From NCBI GenBank assembly GCA_902796095.1, contig CADBNP010000186.1, positions 1-25,064 on the forward strand: a stretch of DNA of 25,064 nt, given 5' to 3'. The first letter of the stretch is position 1; every line of letters starts with the position of its first letter. The position numbers and the translations under genes are program-made. This DNA comes from an uncultured Aeromonadales bacterium. Its GTDB lineage: Bacteria > Pseudomonadota > Gammaproteobacteria > Enterobacterales > Succinivibrionaceae. The notes under the pieces were generated by a model. That model was given only the letters and a program-made list of their open reading frames with translations, had not been told where the DNA came from and searched no databases. This document shows, one piece after another, positions 1-8,368 of the stretch.

Positions 1-1
1 A

Positions 2-403
2 AATAATGAAAGTGGATCAACAAATTCTGACACGGTAAAGACTAGAATTAATGACATAGTTGATCTGGTGAAAACGGATCTGCCCGGCGGTGTTCAGCAG
101 CTGGAGAGCTATGTAAGAAATTCATCCGGTATAGATATGCTCAGGTATGAGGCTGCACTTGCATGGATTTTTGCTTCGGTCAAGCGCACGGATCTGAGTA
201 CCGGACTTATGAACAGAGTTCTGGACCGGATCAGAGAGCATTCTCTGGTTTTCTGGAATGTTGATGCCTGTGCGGAGATATTCAGCAGAGCCTTTGACGT
301 TTACCGTCAGGCCGATATGCTCAAGGAGGCATCCTCTGTTCTGGCTGATCTTGCTGAACTCAGTCCGGTTATTGCTTTGACAAAGAAGTATACCGAAGAA
401 TGA
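2..403 (+). CDS. tssA: TssA-like T6SS protein, C-terminal fragment
   Basis: The reading frame is open from base 2 to a TGA at 401-403, so this is the 3' end of a gene that starts before the window; the ATG at 68 is internal and need not be a start. The visible 133 residues are predicted helical and contain a segment around FWNVDACAEIFSRAFDVYRQ, followed by an ending of the type LAELSPVIALTKK. This resembles the C-terminal region of the VasJ/ImpA-type TssA proteins, which often ends in a similar LxxLDPxxAL pattern. TssA proteins act as caps or organisers that link baseplate and sheath and prime tail-tube and sheath growth. Its place just before tssB supports the call. The N-terminal ImpA domain is not visible, so another T6SS-associated helical protein cannot be excluded. 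Confidence 0.6.
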   Translation, partial: NNESGSTNSDTVKTRINDIVDLVKTDLPGGVQQLESYVRNSSGIDMLRYEAALAWIFASVKRTDLSTGLMNRVLDRIREHSLVFWNVDACAEIFSRAFDVYRQADMLKEASSVLADLAELSPVIALTKKYTEE

Positions 404-411
404 TTTTTATT

Positions 412-441
412 GGCTGCTGCATTTCTGCGGCCTGAGTTTTT
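412..441 (+). terminator. Stem-loop with T-run between tssA and tssB
   Basis: GGCTGC at 412-417 can pair with GCGGCC at 427-432 (one G-T wobble, 9-base loop). A run of five T follows at 436-440 and more T-rich sequence after that. It lies in the 79-bp gap after the tssA stop and about 40 bp before tssB. It could be a weak intrinsic terminator or attenuator, or a processing hairpin that sets sheath-gene expression apart from tssA. The short stem and loose T-run keep confidence modest. Confidence 0.38.
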
Positions 442-468
442 GTATTTTTATTACCTCTGTTACTTTTG

Positions 469-476
469 AAGGAGAT
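469..476 (+). promoter_or_regulatory. Strong Shine-Dalgarno of tssB
   Basis: GAAGGAGA just before the tssB ATG at 483 is a near-perfect Shine-Dalgarno match at normal spacing. It fixes the start and fits a gene whose product, the sheath subunit, is needed in many copies. Confidence 0.75.
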
Positions 477-482
477 GTAAAT

Positions 483-986
483 ATGGCACAGGAAGGTTCA
501 ATTGCACCTAAGGAAAGGGTGAATATTGTTTATCGTCCAGCTACTGGTGATGCAAAGGAGGAGATTGAACTGCCTCTCAAGGTTCTTGTTATGGGTGATT
601 TCACTCATGCCGAGGATGATCGTGCAGTGGAAGATCGCGGTCCTATCAGTGTAAACAAGGATAATTTCAATGATGTGCTCGGTGCACAGAACATTAAGAT
701 GACTTTCAACGTTCCCAACAAGATGGCCGGTGCCGAGGAAGGTTCACAGATGGCTGTGAATCTCCAGGTGAACAGCATCAAGGATTTTGAACCGGATCAG
801 ATTATCAAGCAGATACCTGAACTTAACAAACTTCTTGAACTCAGAGATGCTCTCAAGGCTCTTAAGAGCCCTCTCAGCAATATTGCGGACTTCCGCAAAA
901 AAGTTCAGACCCTGGTTGCGGATCCTGAAAAAAGATCAGCTCTGTTCAAGGAGCTTGGCATTAGCGAAAATGATGTAAAGGAATAG
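483..986 (+). CDS. tssB: T6SS sheath small subunit TssB (VipA)
   Basis: This 167-residue protein is the small subunit of the T6SS contractile sheath. It pairs with TssC to form the cytoplasmic tubule that contracts and drives the Hcp tube outward. The N-terminal segment ERVNIVYRP, followed by ELPLKVLVMGDFT, is the family signature, and ISVNKDNFNDVL and a C-terminal LRDALKALKSPL-type helix also match. The length is normal for the family (about 160-170). The start is set by a strong Shine-Dalgarno and the stop overlaps the ribosome site of tssC 10 bp downstream, so the two subunits are probably made together in matched amounts. Key regions look intact. Identity is secure. Confidence 0.96.
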   Translation: MAQEGSIAPKERVNIVYRPATGDAKEEIELPLKVLVMGDFTHAEDDRAVEDRGPISVNKDNFNDVLGAQNIKMTFNVPNKMAGAEEGSQMAVNLQVNSIKDFEPDQIIKQIPELNKLLELRDALKALKSPLSNIADFRKKVQTLVADPEKRSALFKELGISENDVKE

Positions 987-990
987 GAGG
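985..990 (+). promoter_or_regulatory. Perfect Shine-Dalgarno of tssC overlapping tssB stop
   Basis: AGGAGG begins inside the TAG stop of tssB (984-986) and sits six bases before the tssC ATG at 997. This arrangement suggests that ribosomes ending tssB reinitiate efficiently on tssC, which suits a sheath built from TssB-TssC pairs. Confidence 0.75.
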
Positions 991-996
991 ATCAAC

Positions 997-2472
997 ATGG
1001 CAGAAGAATTAAAGGCTCAGGAGTCTGCAGCTGCAGAGACAGTGAGTTTCCTTGACGATATTGTGGAATCTACCCGTCTTAAGCCTACAGATGAGGCTTA
1101 TGAGGTAACAAAAACCGGTCTTCAGACTTTTCTTGCAGAACTTGTCAAGCCAAAGTATCAGGGTGCGAAGATCAGCGGTGATCTGGTTGACATGATGATA
1201 GCCGAGCTTGATTCACAGATGTCTGCTCAGGTGAACGAGATTATTCATAATGATGAATTCAAGTCTCTTGAAAGCACATGGCGCGGACTCAAGTTCCTGA
1301 TAGATCGTACGGATTTCAGGGAAAATACCAAGATAGAAATTGTCAATATCAGCAAGCAGGATCTCATTGATGATTTTGAAGATGCTCCTGAAATTACCAA
1401 GAGCGGTCTGTACAGAACCGTGTATACTGCTGAATACGGCCAGTTTGGCGGTCAGCCGTACGGAGCCATGGTGGCTGATTACGATTTCGGATGCGGTCCG
1501 CAGGATATGAAGCTTCTGAAGAATGTGGCATCTGTTGCCGCCATGAGCCATGCTCCGTTCACCAGTGCCGCGGGAGCTTCTTTCTTTGGTCTGGAAAACT
1601 GGGATGAACTGGCAAAACTCAAGGATCTGCACAGCGTGTTCGAAGGTGCCCAGTATGCTAAATGGCATTCATTCAGAGAATCCGAGGATGCCCGCTATGT
1701 CGCTCTTACCCTTCCGCGTTTTCTTCTTCGCCTGCCGTACGGTCAGAACACCCAGCCGTGCAAGTTGTTTAATTTCAATGAATCAACTGATCGCGGAGAT
1801 GCTGATTTCTGCTGGGGAAATACGGCGTTTGCCTTTGCCAGCCGTTTAACCGACAGCTTTGCCAAGTACCGCTGGTGTGCAAACATCATCGGTCCACAGA
1901 GCGGTGGTGCCGTGGAGGATCTGCCTGTATATAATTATGAGGAAAACGGTGAAATCAAGAGCAAGGTTCCTACTCAGGTTCTGATTTCAGAGCGTCGCGA
2001 GTTTGAACTTGCAGAGGAAGGCTTCATTGCACTTACAATGCGCAAGGGCTCTGACAACGCTACCTTCTTCAGTGCCAACAGTGCCCAGGCTCCAAAGAGT
2101 TTCGGCAACACACCTGAAGGCAAGGAGGCTGAACTCAACTACAAATTGTCAACCCAGCTGCCTTATATGATGGTTATTGATCGTCTTGCTCATTACATTA
2201 AGGTTATTCAGCGTGAAAATATCGGTTCATGGAAAAACCGCGGCGAACTGGAAAGTGAGCTTAACAAGTGGGTAAGCCAGTATGTTACCGAAATGGATAA
2301 TCCAGAGCCTAGCGTCCGCAGCAGAAGACCTCTTCGCGCATGCTCCATAGAGGTTTCCGATGTGCCAGGAGATCCGGGCTGGTATCAGGTATCCATGAAG
2401 GTTCGTCCTCATTTCAAGTATATGGGAGCTTCCTTTACTCTTTCCCTTGTAGGCAAGCTGGACAAGAAGTAA
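997..2472 (+). CDS. tssC: T6SS sheath large subunit TssC (VipB)
   Basis: This 491-residue protein is the large subunit of the contractile sheath; TssB-TssC pairs assemble in a helical array around the Hcp tube in the cytoplasm. Recognisable family segments include ESTWRGLKFLIDRTDF near residues 90-105, YGAMVADYDF near 150, FGLENWDELAKLKD, LTLPRFLLRLPYG near 240, FCWGNTAFAFASRL, and a C-terminal part with PGWYQVSMKVRPHFKYMGASFTLSLVGKL. The length is typical (about 490-500). It lies 10 bp after tssB and 25 bp before tssE in the same transcript. TssB and TssC are the most conserved T6SS proteins, and this copy looks complete, with no frameshift or odd insertion. Confidence 0.97.
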   Translation: MAEELKAQESAAAETVSFLDDIVESTRLKPTDEAYEVTKTGLQTFLAELVKPKYQGAKISGDLVDMMIAELDSQMSAQVNEIIHNDEFKSLESTWRGLKFLIDRTDFRENTKIEIVNISKQDLIDDFEDAPEITKSGLYRTVYTAEYGQFGGQPYGAMVADYDFGCGPQDMKLLKNVASVAAMSHAPFTSAAGASFFGLENWDELAKLKDLHSVFEGAQYAKWHSFRESEDARYVALTLPRFLLRLPYGQNTQPCKLFNFNESTDRGDADFCWGNTAFAFASRLTDSFAKYRWCANIIGPQSGGAVEDLPVYNYEENGEIKSKVPTQVLISERREFELAEEGFIALTMRKGSDNATFFSANSAQAPKSFGNTPEGKEAELNYKLSTQLPYMMVIDRLAHYIKVIQRENIGSWKNRGELESELNKWVSQYVTEMDNPEPSVRSRRPLRACSIEVSDVPGDPGWYQVSMKVRPHFKYMGASFTLSLVGKLDKK

Positions 2473-2497
2473 AGTTTAGTCGTATACGGGTGATATC

Positions 2498-2914
2498 GTG
2501 CAGTCTGAAACATTGTTGGAAAGGGTAAGGAACCGGTTCAATCAGACAGAGCCTTCCGGCAGTGATGTGGATCGGTTGGTGGTTTCCATTATCAAAAATC
2601 TGGAAAACATCCTAAATCACCAGCAGGGCAGCGCCATGGCGATGCCGGATCTCGGACTGCCTGATTTCAACAGTTCCCGTTACGGCGATGGACTTGAAAA
2701 CTACCGCGGCATGGAGGGTGTGATTGAATCATGTATCCGCCGCTATGAACCGCGGTGTACTAATGTCCATGTCACATTTGAGGAACAGAAGGACAATACC
2801 GTATCCCTTTCCTTCAAACTTAATCTTTCAGTAGTTGTTGATCATAAGACTGTTCCTTTGGTTTTTGAGACCGTTCTCGGTATGGATGGGCGCATTTTTG
2901 TGGAGCATGCCTAG
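2498..2914 (+). CDS. tssE: T6SS baseplate protein TssE (gp25-like)
   Basis: This 138-residue protein belongs to the phage gp25-like baseplate family and should join TssF and TssG in the wedge to which the sheath attaches. The signature helix-strand region GLENYRGMEGVIESCIRRYEPR (around residues 67-88), followed by NVHVTFEE, matches the family core. I use a GTG start at 2498 because it gives the usual length and an N-terminus of the LLERVRNRF type seen in TssE; the upstream ribosome site is weak, so expression may rely on translation from tssC 25 bp before. The TAG stop is directly followed by the tssF ATG, which suggests translational coupling. Confidence 0.9.
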   Translation: MQSETLLERVRNRFNQTEPSGSDVDRLVVSIIKNLENILNHQQGSAMAMPDLGLPDFNSSRYGDGLENYRGMEGVIESCIRRYEPRCTNVHVTFEEQKDNTVSLSFKLNLSVVVDHKTVPLVFETVLGMDGRIFVEHA

Positions 2915-4624
2915 ATGATCAACACTTATTATCAGCAGCAGCTGGCTTTTCTCAGGGAACTGGGATCGGATTTTGGCAGAAAATATCCTGCCCTGGCGCC
3001 TATGCTTGCCGGACAGAGTGCGGATCCTGATGTGGAGAGGCTGCTTGAAGGCACCGCTTTTCTGACTGGTCTTGTGCAGGAACGTCTGGATGACGACTTT
3101 CCTGAGTTTGTGCATAACCTTACTGAACTGATGTTCCCTCATTATCTCCATCCGATTCCGTCATCCACAATCATAAGATTCCGCGGAAGTGCGGAACTTA
3201 CAACGCCGCAGCTTGTGGCCACCGGCTCGGAACTTAAAAGCCGCGAGGTGGACGGTGTAAGCTGCACCTACACAACTATTGACAATGTAACAATCTACCC
3301 TCTGAAGATTGCTAAAACGACGGATGACGGTGATTCTTACACTCTTGATTTCAGTTTTCTTTCCGGAAGTCTGACTGAATTTTCTGTTTCCGAGCTGAGA
3401 ATTTTTGTGGCAGGCGATTTCAGAGACAGCAGTGATTTTATTTTTGATCTGGCAACCCGTCTTGAACGTGTGGAGTATTCAGATTCTGAAACCAGGACAG
3501 TGCTGGCCCCATCCGAGGCTGTTGAGCTTCTGGCTCCTCACGAGCTGTCAGTGATACCATATCACAGACGGATGTTTTCTGCTTTCAGACCGGTTCAGGA
3601 ATATTTTCAGCTTCCCGAGGTGTTTTCATTCTTCAGACTGAAGGGACTGAACCGGCTGCACAGTGCGGGGCGCGATTTTTCCGTCAGGTTTGTTTTTGAT
3701 GACATCAGGAAGGAAAGAAGCAGGGATCACAGCAACATATCCTTTGAACTATACTGTGTTCCCGCTGTTAATGTGTTCAGGTATGAAGTCGATACCGTCA
3801 AGGTGGATTATCATCAGAATGAATATAAAGTCAATCCGCGCAACGGGAGTGATAATTTTCATGTTTATTCCGTTGATCGGGTTGTCGGCTATGTGCAGGG
3901 CAGTGTCAGAGAGAAGGAGTACAAGCCGTTTGAGTGCTTCAACCCCCAGACGGAGAAGATCCCAGTTTATTCAATAAGGCGAAGAAAATCAAAACTGTCC
4001 GACAGTACCGATGTATATATAAGTGTGGCCGTTCCTTCCGAGAAGGATGACTTTCTTCCGGAAACTCTTGTTCTGACGGTCAACTGCACTAACGGATCAC
4101 TGGCGGACCGACTCAGACTCGGAGATATTGATCGGCCTACCGATAAAATACCGCTTTTTGTGGAGTATACAAATATCACTCAGCCGACGTATGCCGTGGA
4201 GTGTCCTTTGGGCAAGAATCTCCTGTGGAGACTCCTTTCCCATGTGTACCTAAACCAGAATACCATATCAAATCTTGAAGCTCTGACGTCGCTGCTGAAA
4301 CTGTATATTTTTGTTGATACAGAGAATAAGGCGCAGGTTCAGATGAACACCAAAAAGGTGGAGAGTATTGTCAGGGTTGAACAGGAGGATACTACAAGAC
4401 TGATTTCCGGAGTTCTTGCCCGCGGCAAGCTGATAACTATATACTTCAGTCGCGACGGTTTTTCCTCCCAGGGAGATATGTATATTTTTGCAAACGTTAT
4501 TCAGCGGATGATGGGGGCCTACACAGGGATCAATAACTTTACCATTGTCCATTTTTGTGATTTAAGTACCGGAAAGATGTTTTTATGTCAAAAACTTCAA
4601 ATGGGAAGCAGAAGTATTCTCTGA
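2915..4624 (+). CDS. tssF: T6SS baseplate protein TssF (VasA/ImpG)
   Basis: This 569-residue baseplate subunit is expected to form wedge complexes with TssG and TssE. The N-terminus is diagnostic: YYQQQLAFLRELGSDFGRKYP, then DPDVERLLEGTAFL, then LDDDFPEFVHNLTELMFPHY, closely following the TssF consensus. Further on, RLHSAGRDFSVRF and the segment around YTNITQP also fit. The length is close to the usual 580-630, perhaps slightly short. It starts on the base after the tssE stop and its 3' end overlaps tssG by 40 bp, so the baseplate subunits are probably translationally coupled. The C-terminal part is less conserved in the family and could not be checked residue by residue. Confidence 0.95.
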   Translation: MINTYYQQQLAFLRELGSDFGRKYPALAPMLAGQSADPDVERLLEGTAFLTGLVQERLDDDFPEFVHNLTELMFPHYLHPIPSSTIIRFRGSAELTTPQLVATGSELKSREVDGVSCTYTTIDNVTIYPLKIAKTTDDGDSYTLDFSFLSGSLTEFSVSELRIFVAGDFRDSSDFIFDLATRLERVEYSDSETRTVLAPSEAVELLAPHELSVIPYHRRMFSAFRPVQEYFQLPEVFSFFRLKGLNRLHSAGRDFSVRFVFDDIRKERSRDHSNISFELYCVPAVNVFRYEVDTVKVDYHQNEYKVNPRNGSDNFHVYSVDRVVGYVQGSVREKEYKPFECFNPQTEKIPVYSIRRRKSKLSDSTDVYISVAVPSEKDDFLPETLVLTVNCTNGSLADRLRLGDIDRPTDKIPLFVEYTNITQPTYAVECPLGKNLLWRLLSHVYLNQNTISNLEALTSLLKLYIFVDTENKAQVQMNTKKVESIVRVEQEDTTRLISGVLARGKLITIYFSRDGFSSQGDMYIFANVIQRMMGAYTGINNFTIVHFCDLSTGKMFLCQKLQMGSRSIL

Positions 4625-5655
4625 TTTGGGAGCTCCTGCTGAATCCCCAGCGTTATGAGTTCTACATGGCTGTGAAACTTCTTCGGGCGTTCTGGGGTGA
4701 CAGTCTGAGAATAACCACAAAACCCAATCTGACACTGGGATTTAATGCCAATGACATAGCCGGTATCGAAGCTTACGATCTCACTCGTCCGGAAATCAGC
4801 TTTGATCGCAGGATTAACGGATACCGGAAGCTTACTCCCCAGATGCTGATGGATGCATATGCTGATGCAGTCAGTCCTCCGGTGGAATTTGTCTTCTACG
4901 TAAACTTTCTCGGACTTTTCGGTTCATCCTCACCGCTGCCGATTTACTATACTGAGGGAGTCATGCAGGATGAAGGTGACGACAACCCGTGTACAGCGGA
5001 TTTTCTCAGTTTGATCAACGCTCCGGTTTACAGGGCGTACGAGCGGGCCAAGAACAAGTATCGCATTTTTAATCTCATGGTGGAGAAGAGCCCTGGTGAA
5101 CTGCTTGACAGGATTTTTACATTTGCAGGTCTGTCGCTTTCCGATATAAGAAGTAAAAATCTTAATGTCTATGAACTGCTTCCATATCTCGGGCTTTTTT
5201 CCATGATTCCGCGAAGCAGCATGGGCCTTCTAACAATTTTTCAGGGTGAACTGAAAGACTGTAAAATCAGTATTGAGGGCTTTGGGGTGTCTGTAAGTGA
5301 AATACCGAAGGATCAGCTTATAAAGCTCGGAGTGGAAAATTCTGTTTTGGGTGAGGATGCCTATGTCGGAACTCTGATCCGTTCGGTGGATAATGAAATC
5401 AGAGTTACCATCGGATGCAGTACAAGGGAGCAGTTTGACGAGCTGATGCCGAACGGCAGCATTTATGCACGTCTCGGCAGGATCATGACGGCGTACATGA
5501 TAGACAGGATCAGGATAATAATGCATGTGACGATAAGAGATCAGATTGGAAGAGAATACCGGCTCGGGGATCGCAGCCGCGGACTTGGAATAAACACTTT
5601 TATGGGCAATGACTCCAATCAGCTTATGGAGTTTACAATGCCACTGAATTACTAA
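4585..5655 (+). CDS. tssG: T6SS baseplate protein TssG (VasB/ImpH)
   Basis: This 356-residue protein is the partner of TssF in the T6SS baseplate wedge and helps recruit TssK. The family signatures are RYEFYMAVKLLRAFWG near residues 23-38 and GLFGSSSPLPIYYTE at 110-124; the second corresponds to the conserved GxxGPLP..YTE motif, here with S where G is more usual. The length is normal (about 330-360). The ATG at 4585 lies inside the tssF coding sequence (40-bp overlap, different frame) after a GGAAAG ribosome site; starting there retains the full conserved N-terminus. TssH follows 13 bp downstream. Identity is secure. Confidence 0.94.
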   Translation: MSKTSNGKQKYSLIWELLLNPQRYEFYMAVKLLRAFWGDSLRITTKPNLTLGFNANDIAGIEAYDLTRPEISFDRRINGYRKLTPQMLMDAYADAVSPPVEFVFYVNFLGLFGSSSPLPIYYTEGVMQDEGDDNPCTADFLSLINAPVYRAYERAKNKYRIFNLMVEKSPGELLDRIFTFAGLSLSDIRSKNLNVYELLPYLGLFSMIPRSSMGLLTIFQGELKDCKISIEGFGVSVSEIPKDQLIKLGVENSVLGEDAYVGTLIRSVDNEIRVTIGCSTREQFDELMPNGSIYARLGRIMTAYMIDRIRIIMHVTIRDQIGREYRLGDRSRGLGINTFMGNDSNQLMEFTMPLNY

Positions 5656-5668
5656 GCGAGGATGAAAT

Positions 5669-8365
5669 ATGGTTAATGTTGATTTGAGGCAGCTGTGCAG
5701 CAAGCTTAATCCATACTGTACCGCCGCACTTAACGATGCCTGCGGTCTGGCAGTTTCCAGGACAAATTATGAGGTGTCGGTGGAGCATCTCCTGATGAAG
5801 TTTCTTGAGCACAGAGAAGGTGATTTCTGTGCTCTGCTGGATAATCAGCAGGAGCTTATAGGCAATCTGATGAAGGAACTGTCGGCATCTCTTGATACAA
5901 ATTCCGTAGGAAACGGAGGAAAGCCGGTTTTTTCTCCAAGACTGCTTGATCTTCTTGCTGACGGATGGATGATTTCATCAGTTGATCTCCAGATGCCGTC
6001 AATCCGTTCGGGGGCTCTGGTTCTTGCCATCCTTGAGCACCCGATGATTTACAGTCAGGAAAAATGGTTTAAGCTGCTTAACACGCTTAATTCAGACAGG
6101 ATCAAGGCAAATTTCAAGGCTGTTACCTCCAGCAGTGCTGAAAGTCTTATGGTCGACTCCGCCAGATCTGAATCAGGCGGGACAGAAGGAGCACCTGCTG
6201 ATGTGGCTGGCGGCTTTATAGACAGGTTCTGCAATGACTTCACCCGCAAGGCAAAAGAGGGGAGAATAGATCCTGTATTCGGGCGTGACGAGGAGATCCG
6301 GCAGATGGTTGATGTTCTTGCCCGTCGCCGCAAAAACAATCCGATCCTTGTTGGTGAACCGGGTGTTGGAAAAACTGCTGTTATTGAAGGTCTTGCTCTC
6401 AGGATCGTCACAGGGGATGTCCCTGATATGCTGAAGGATGTAAGGCTCATCGAGCTTGATATGGCGCGGCTTTCTGCCGGCGCCGGCATGAAGGGTGAGT
6501 TTGAAAACCGTTTGAGAGGCGTGATCCAGGAAATTCAGAGTTCGGTCCGGCCGATTATTCTGTTTATTGATGAGGCTCATACTCTTATCGGAGCCGGCGG
6601 AAGTGCAGGCACGGGAGATGCTGCAAATCTGCTGAAGCCTGCTCTTGCCAGAGGTGAACTCAGAACATGTGCCGCTACCACGTGGAGCGAATATAAAAAA
6701 TATTTTGAAAAGGATCCTGCTCTTGCCCGTCGCTTCCAGCTCATTAAGCTTCCTGAGCCTACGGTGGAGACTGCCGCTCTGATCCTGAGAGGTCTCAGAG
6801 ACAGTTACGAAAAGGTTCATCACGTTATTATCCGTGATGATGCCCTTGATACTGCGGCAGCATATGCAGATCGCTACATTACCGCCAGGTTTCTTCCTGA
6901 CAAGGCTATCGATCTGGTAGATACAGCATGTGCAAGAGTAAAGGTTAATCTGAGATCAACTCCCGGCCCTGTTGAGGATCTTAAACGTAAGATGCAGGCT
7001 CTGGAGCGTCAGATAGGATCTATTCAGAGAGACCTGGATAATGATACTCCGGTGGATCTTGATAATCTTAATGATTTGAAATCGCTTCTTCAGAAGACAA
7101 GTGAAGAATACGAGAAGGCATACAGTGAATGGCAGGAGGAGCTTAATGCAGTTAATGCCGTGGTTGAGGCCCGTCACCAGCTGGAGAATGCCAAGAAGGG
7201 CATGAAGACGGGAGAAGCAGGGGAGTCGAATGAGACTTTGTCCGAGGATGAAGCAAAGCAGCAACTGAAGAAGGTCATGGACAGACTCCATGAGGTGCAG
7301 GGTGATAATCCTAAGCTTCATTATGAAGTAACGCCGGATCTTATTGCTCAGGTGGTTTCTGACTGGACCGGAATTCCTCTCGGCAGAATGGCGAGAGACG
7401 AGGTCTCCACAGTTCTTAATCTCAGGGAGATTATGAGTGAAAAAATCAAGGGTCAGGATTTTGCTCTGTCCACGCTTTCAACAGTTATCCGGAATGCAAA
7501 ATCCGGTCTCAGAAATCCTCAGCAGCCCCTTGGCGTGTTTCTTCTCGTCGGTCCGTCCGGCGTAGGCAAATCCCAGACTGCCATCACCCTGGCCGAACAG
7601 CTGTTTGGCAGTGAGCGCAGCCTGGTAACCATCAATATGAGCGAATATCAGGAAAAGCATACAGTCAGTCGTCTTGTTGGTTCGCCTCCGGGATATGTAG
7701 GCTACGGTGAGGGCGGAGTGCTTACTGAAGCGGTCAGACAGCAGCCTTACAGTGTAGTGCTGCTTGACGAGGTTGAAAAGGCTCATCCGGATATCCTGAA
7801 TATTTTCTACCAGGTGTTTGACAAGGGAGTGTTGAGTGACGGTGAAGGCAAGGAAATAAACTTTTCCAATACCGTAATTCTTCTGACCAGCAATCTTGCC
7901 ACTGATATAATCACCGAGATGTGTGCTGATCCGGACTGCACATCCGAGGCTCTGAGCGAAGCCATACGGCCGGTGCTTAATCAGTATTTCAAGCCGGCCC
8001 TTCTTGCCAGAATGACTGTTCTGCCGTATCAGATTCTGACTGCGGAGGCACTCAGGGCCATTGCAGTGCTCAAGCTTAACAAACTTGCGGGAACTCTTCG
8101 TGACAACAACGGTGTCAAACTTGTTTACGATGATGCGGCAGTTGATAAGATTGTGGAAAGATGTCACGATGCGGAGACCGGCGCCAGAAATATTGATTTC
8201 ATAATCAATGTGAATCTGCTGCCGAAACTGTCTTCCTTTGTTCTGCAGAGTATGGCACAGGGCAACAGCATGCCGGAAACCATCTCTGTCGGAATTGACG
8301 GTGACGGAGAGTTTTCCATTGAATCAAAGAGTGATGTTTCATGTGAAACTTCTCAGGAGAAGTAG
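5669..8365 (+). CDS. tssH: T6SS sheath-recycling AAA+ ATPase TssH (ClpV)
   Basis: This 898-residue Clp/Hsp100 ATPase disassembles contracted TssB/TssC sheath in the cytoplasm so that subunits can be reused. Layout: a Clp N-domain (about residues 10-150); a first AAA+ module with Walker A GEPGVGKT at 229-236 and Walker B ending in DEAH at 301-304; a coiled-coil middle domain (about 430-560); and a second module with Walker A GPSGVGKS at 628-635 and Walker B DEVEKAH at 700-706, then a C-terminal small domain. Both nucleotide sites look intact; the second P-loop ends in S rather than the common T, which should still bind ATP. The length is typical of ClpV rather than ClpB, and the location between tssG and tssK decides the assignment. 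Confidence 0.95.
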   Translation: MVNVDLRQLCSKLNPYCTAALNDACGLAVSRTNYEVSVEHLLMKFLEHREGDFCALLDNQQELIGNLMKELSASLDTNSVGNGGKPVFSPRLLDLLADGWMISSVDLQMPSIRSGALVLAILEHPMIYSQEKWFKLLNTLNSDRIKANFKAVTSSSAESLMVDSARSESGGTEGAPADVAGGFIDRFCNDFTRKAKEGRIDPVFGRDEEIRQMVDVLARRRKNNPILVGEPGVGKTAVIEGLALRIVTGDVPDMLKDVRLIELDMARLSAGAGMKGEFENRLRGVIQEIQSSVRPIILFIDEAHTLIGAGGSAGTGDAANLLKPALARGELRTCAATTWSEYKKYFEKDPALARRFQLIKLPEPTVETAALILRGLRDSYEKVHHVIIRDDALDTAAAYADRYITARFLPDKAIDLVDTACARVKVNLRSTPGPVEDLKRKMQALERQIGSIQRDLDNDTPVDLDNLNDLKSLLQKTSEEYEKAYSEWQEELNAVNAVVEARHQLENAKKGMKTGEAGESNETLSEDEAKQQLKKVMDRLHEVQGDNPKLHYEVTPDLIAQVVSDWTGIPLGRMARDEVSTVLNLREIMSEKIKGQDFALSTLSTVIRNAKSGLRNPQQPLGVFLLVGPSGVGKSQTAITLAEQLFGSERSLVTINMSEYQEKHTVSRLVGSPPGYVGYGEGGVLTEAVRQQPYSVVLLDEVEKAHPDILNIFYQVFDKGVLSDGEGKEINFSNTVILLTSNLATDIITEMCADPDCTSEALSEAIRPVLNQYFKPALLARMTVLPYQILTAEALRAIAVLKLNKLAGTLRDNNGVKLVYDDAAVDKIVERCHDAETGARNIDFIINVNLLPKLSSFVLQSMAQGNSMPETISVGIDGDGEFSIESKSDVSCETSQEK

Positions 8366-8368
8366 ACT

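Noticed and set aside
1213..1668. 151-residue open frame on the - strand
   Set aside because: Antisense to the conserved core of tssC, with no start signal or domain.
6173..6823. 216-residue open frame on the - strand
   Set aside because: It lies wholly inside tssH, which has clear AAA+ motifs on the + strand; no ribosome site and no recognisable domain. Treated as a chance antisense frame.
7478..8167. 229-residue open frame on the - strand
   Set aside because: Also antisense to the second AAA+ module of tssH; its composition follows from the coding bias of the true gene.
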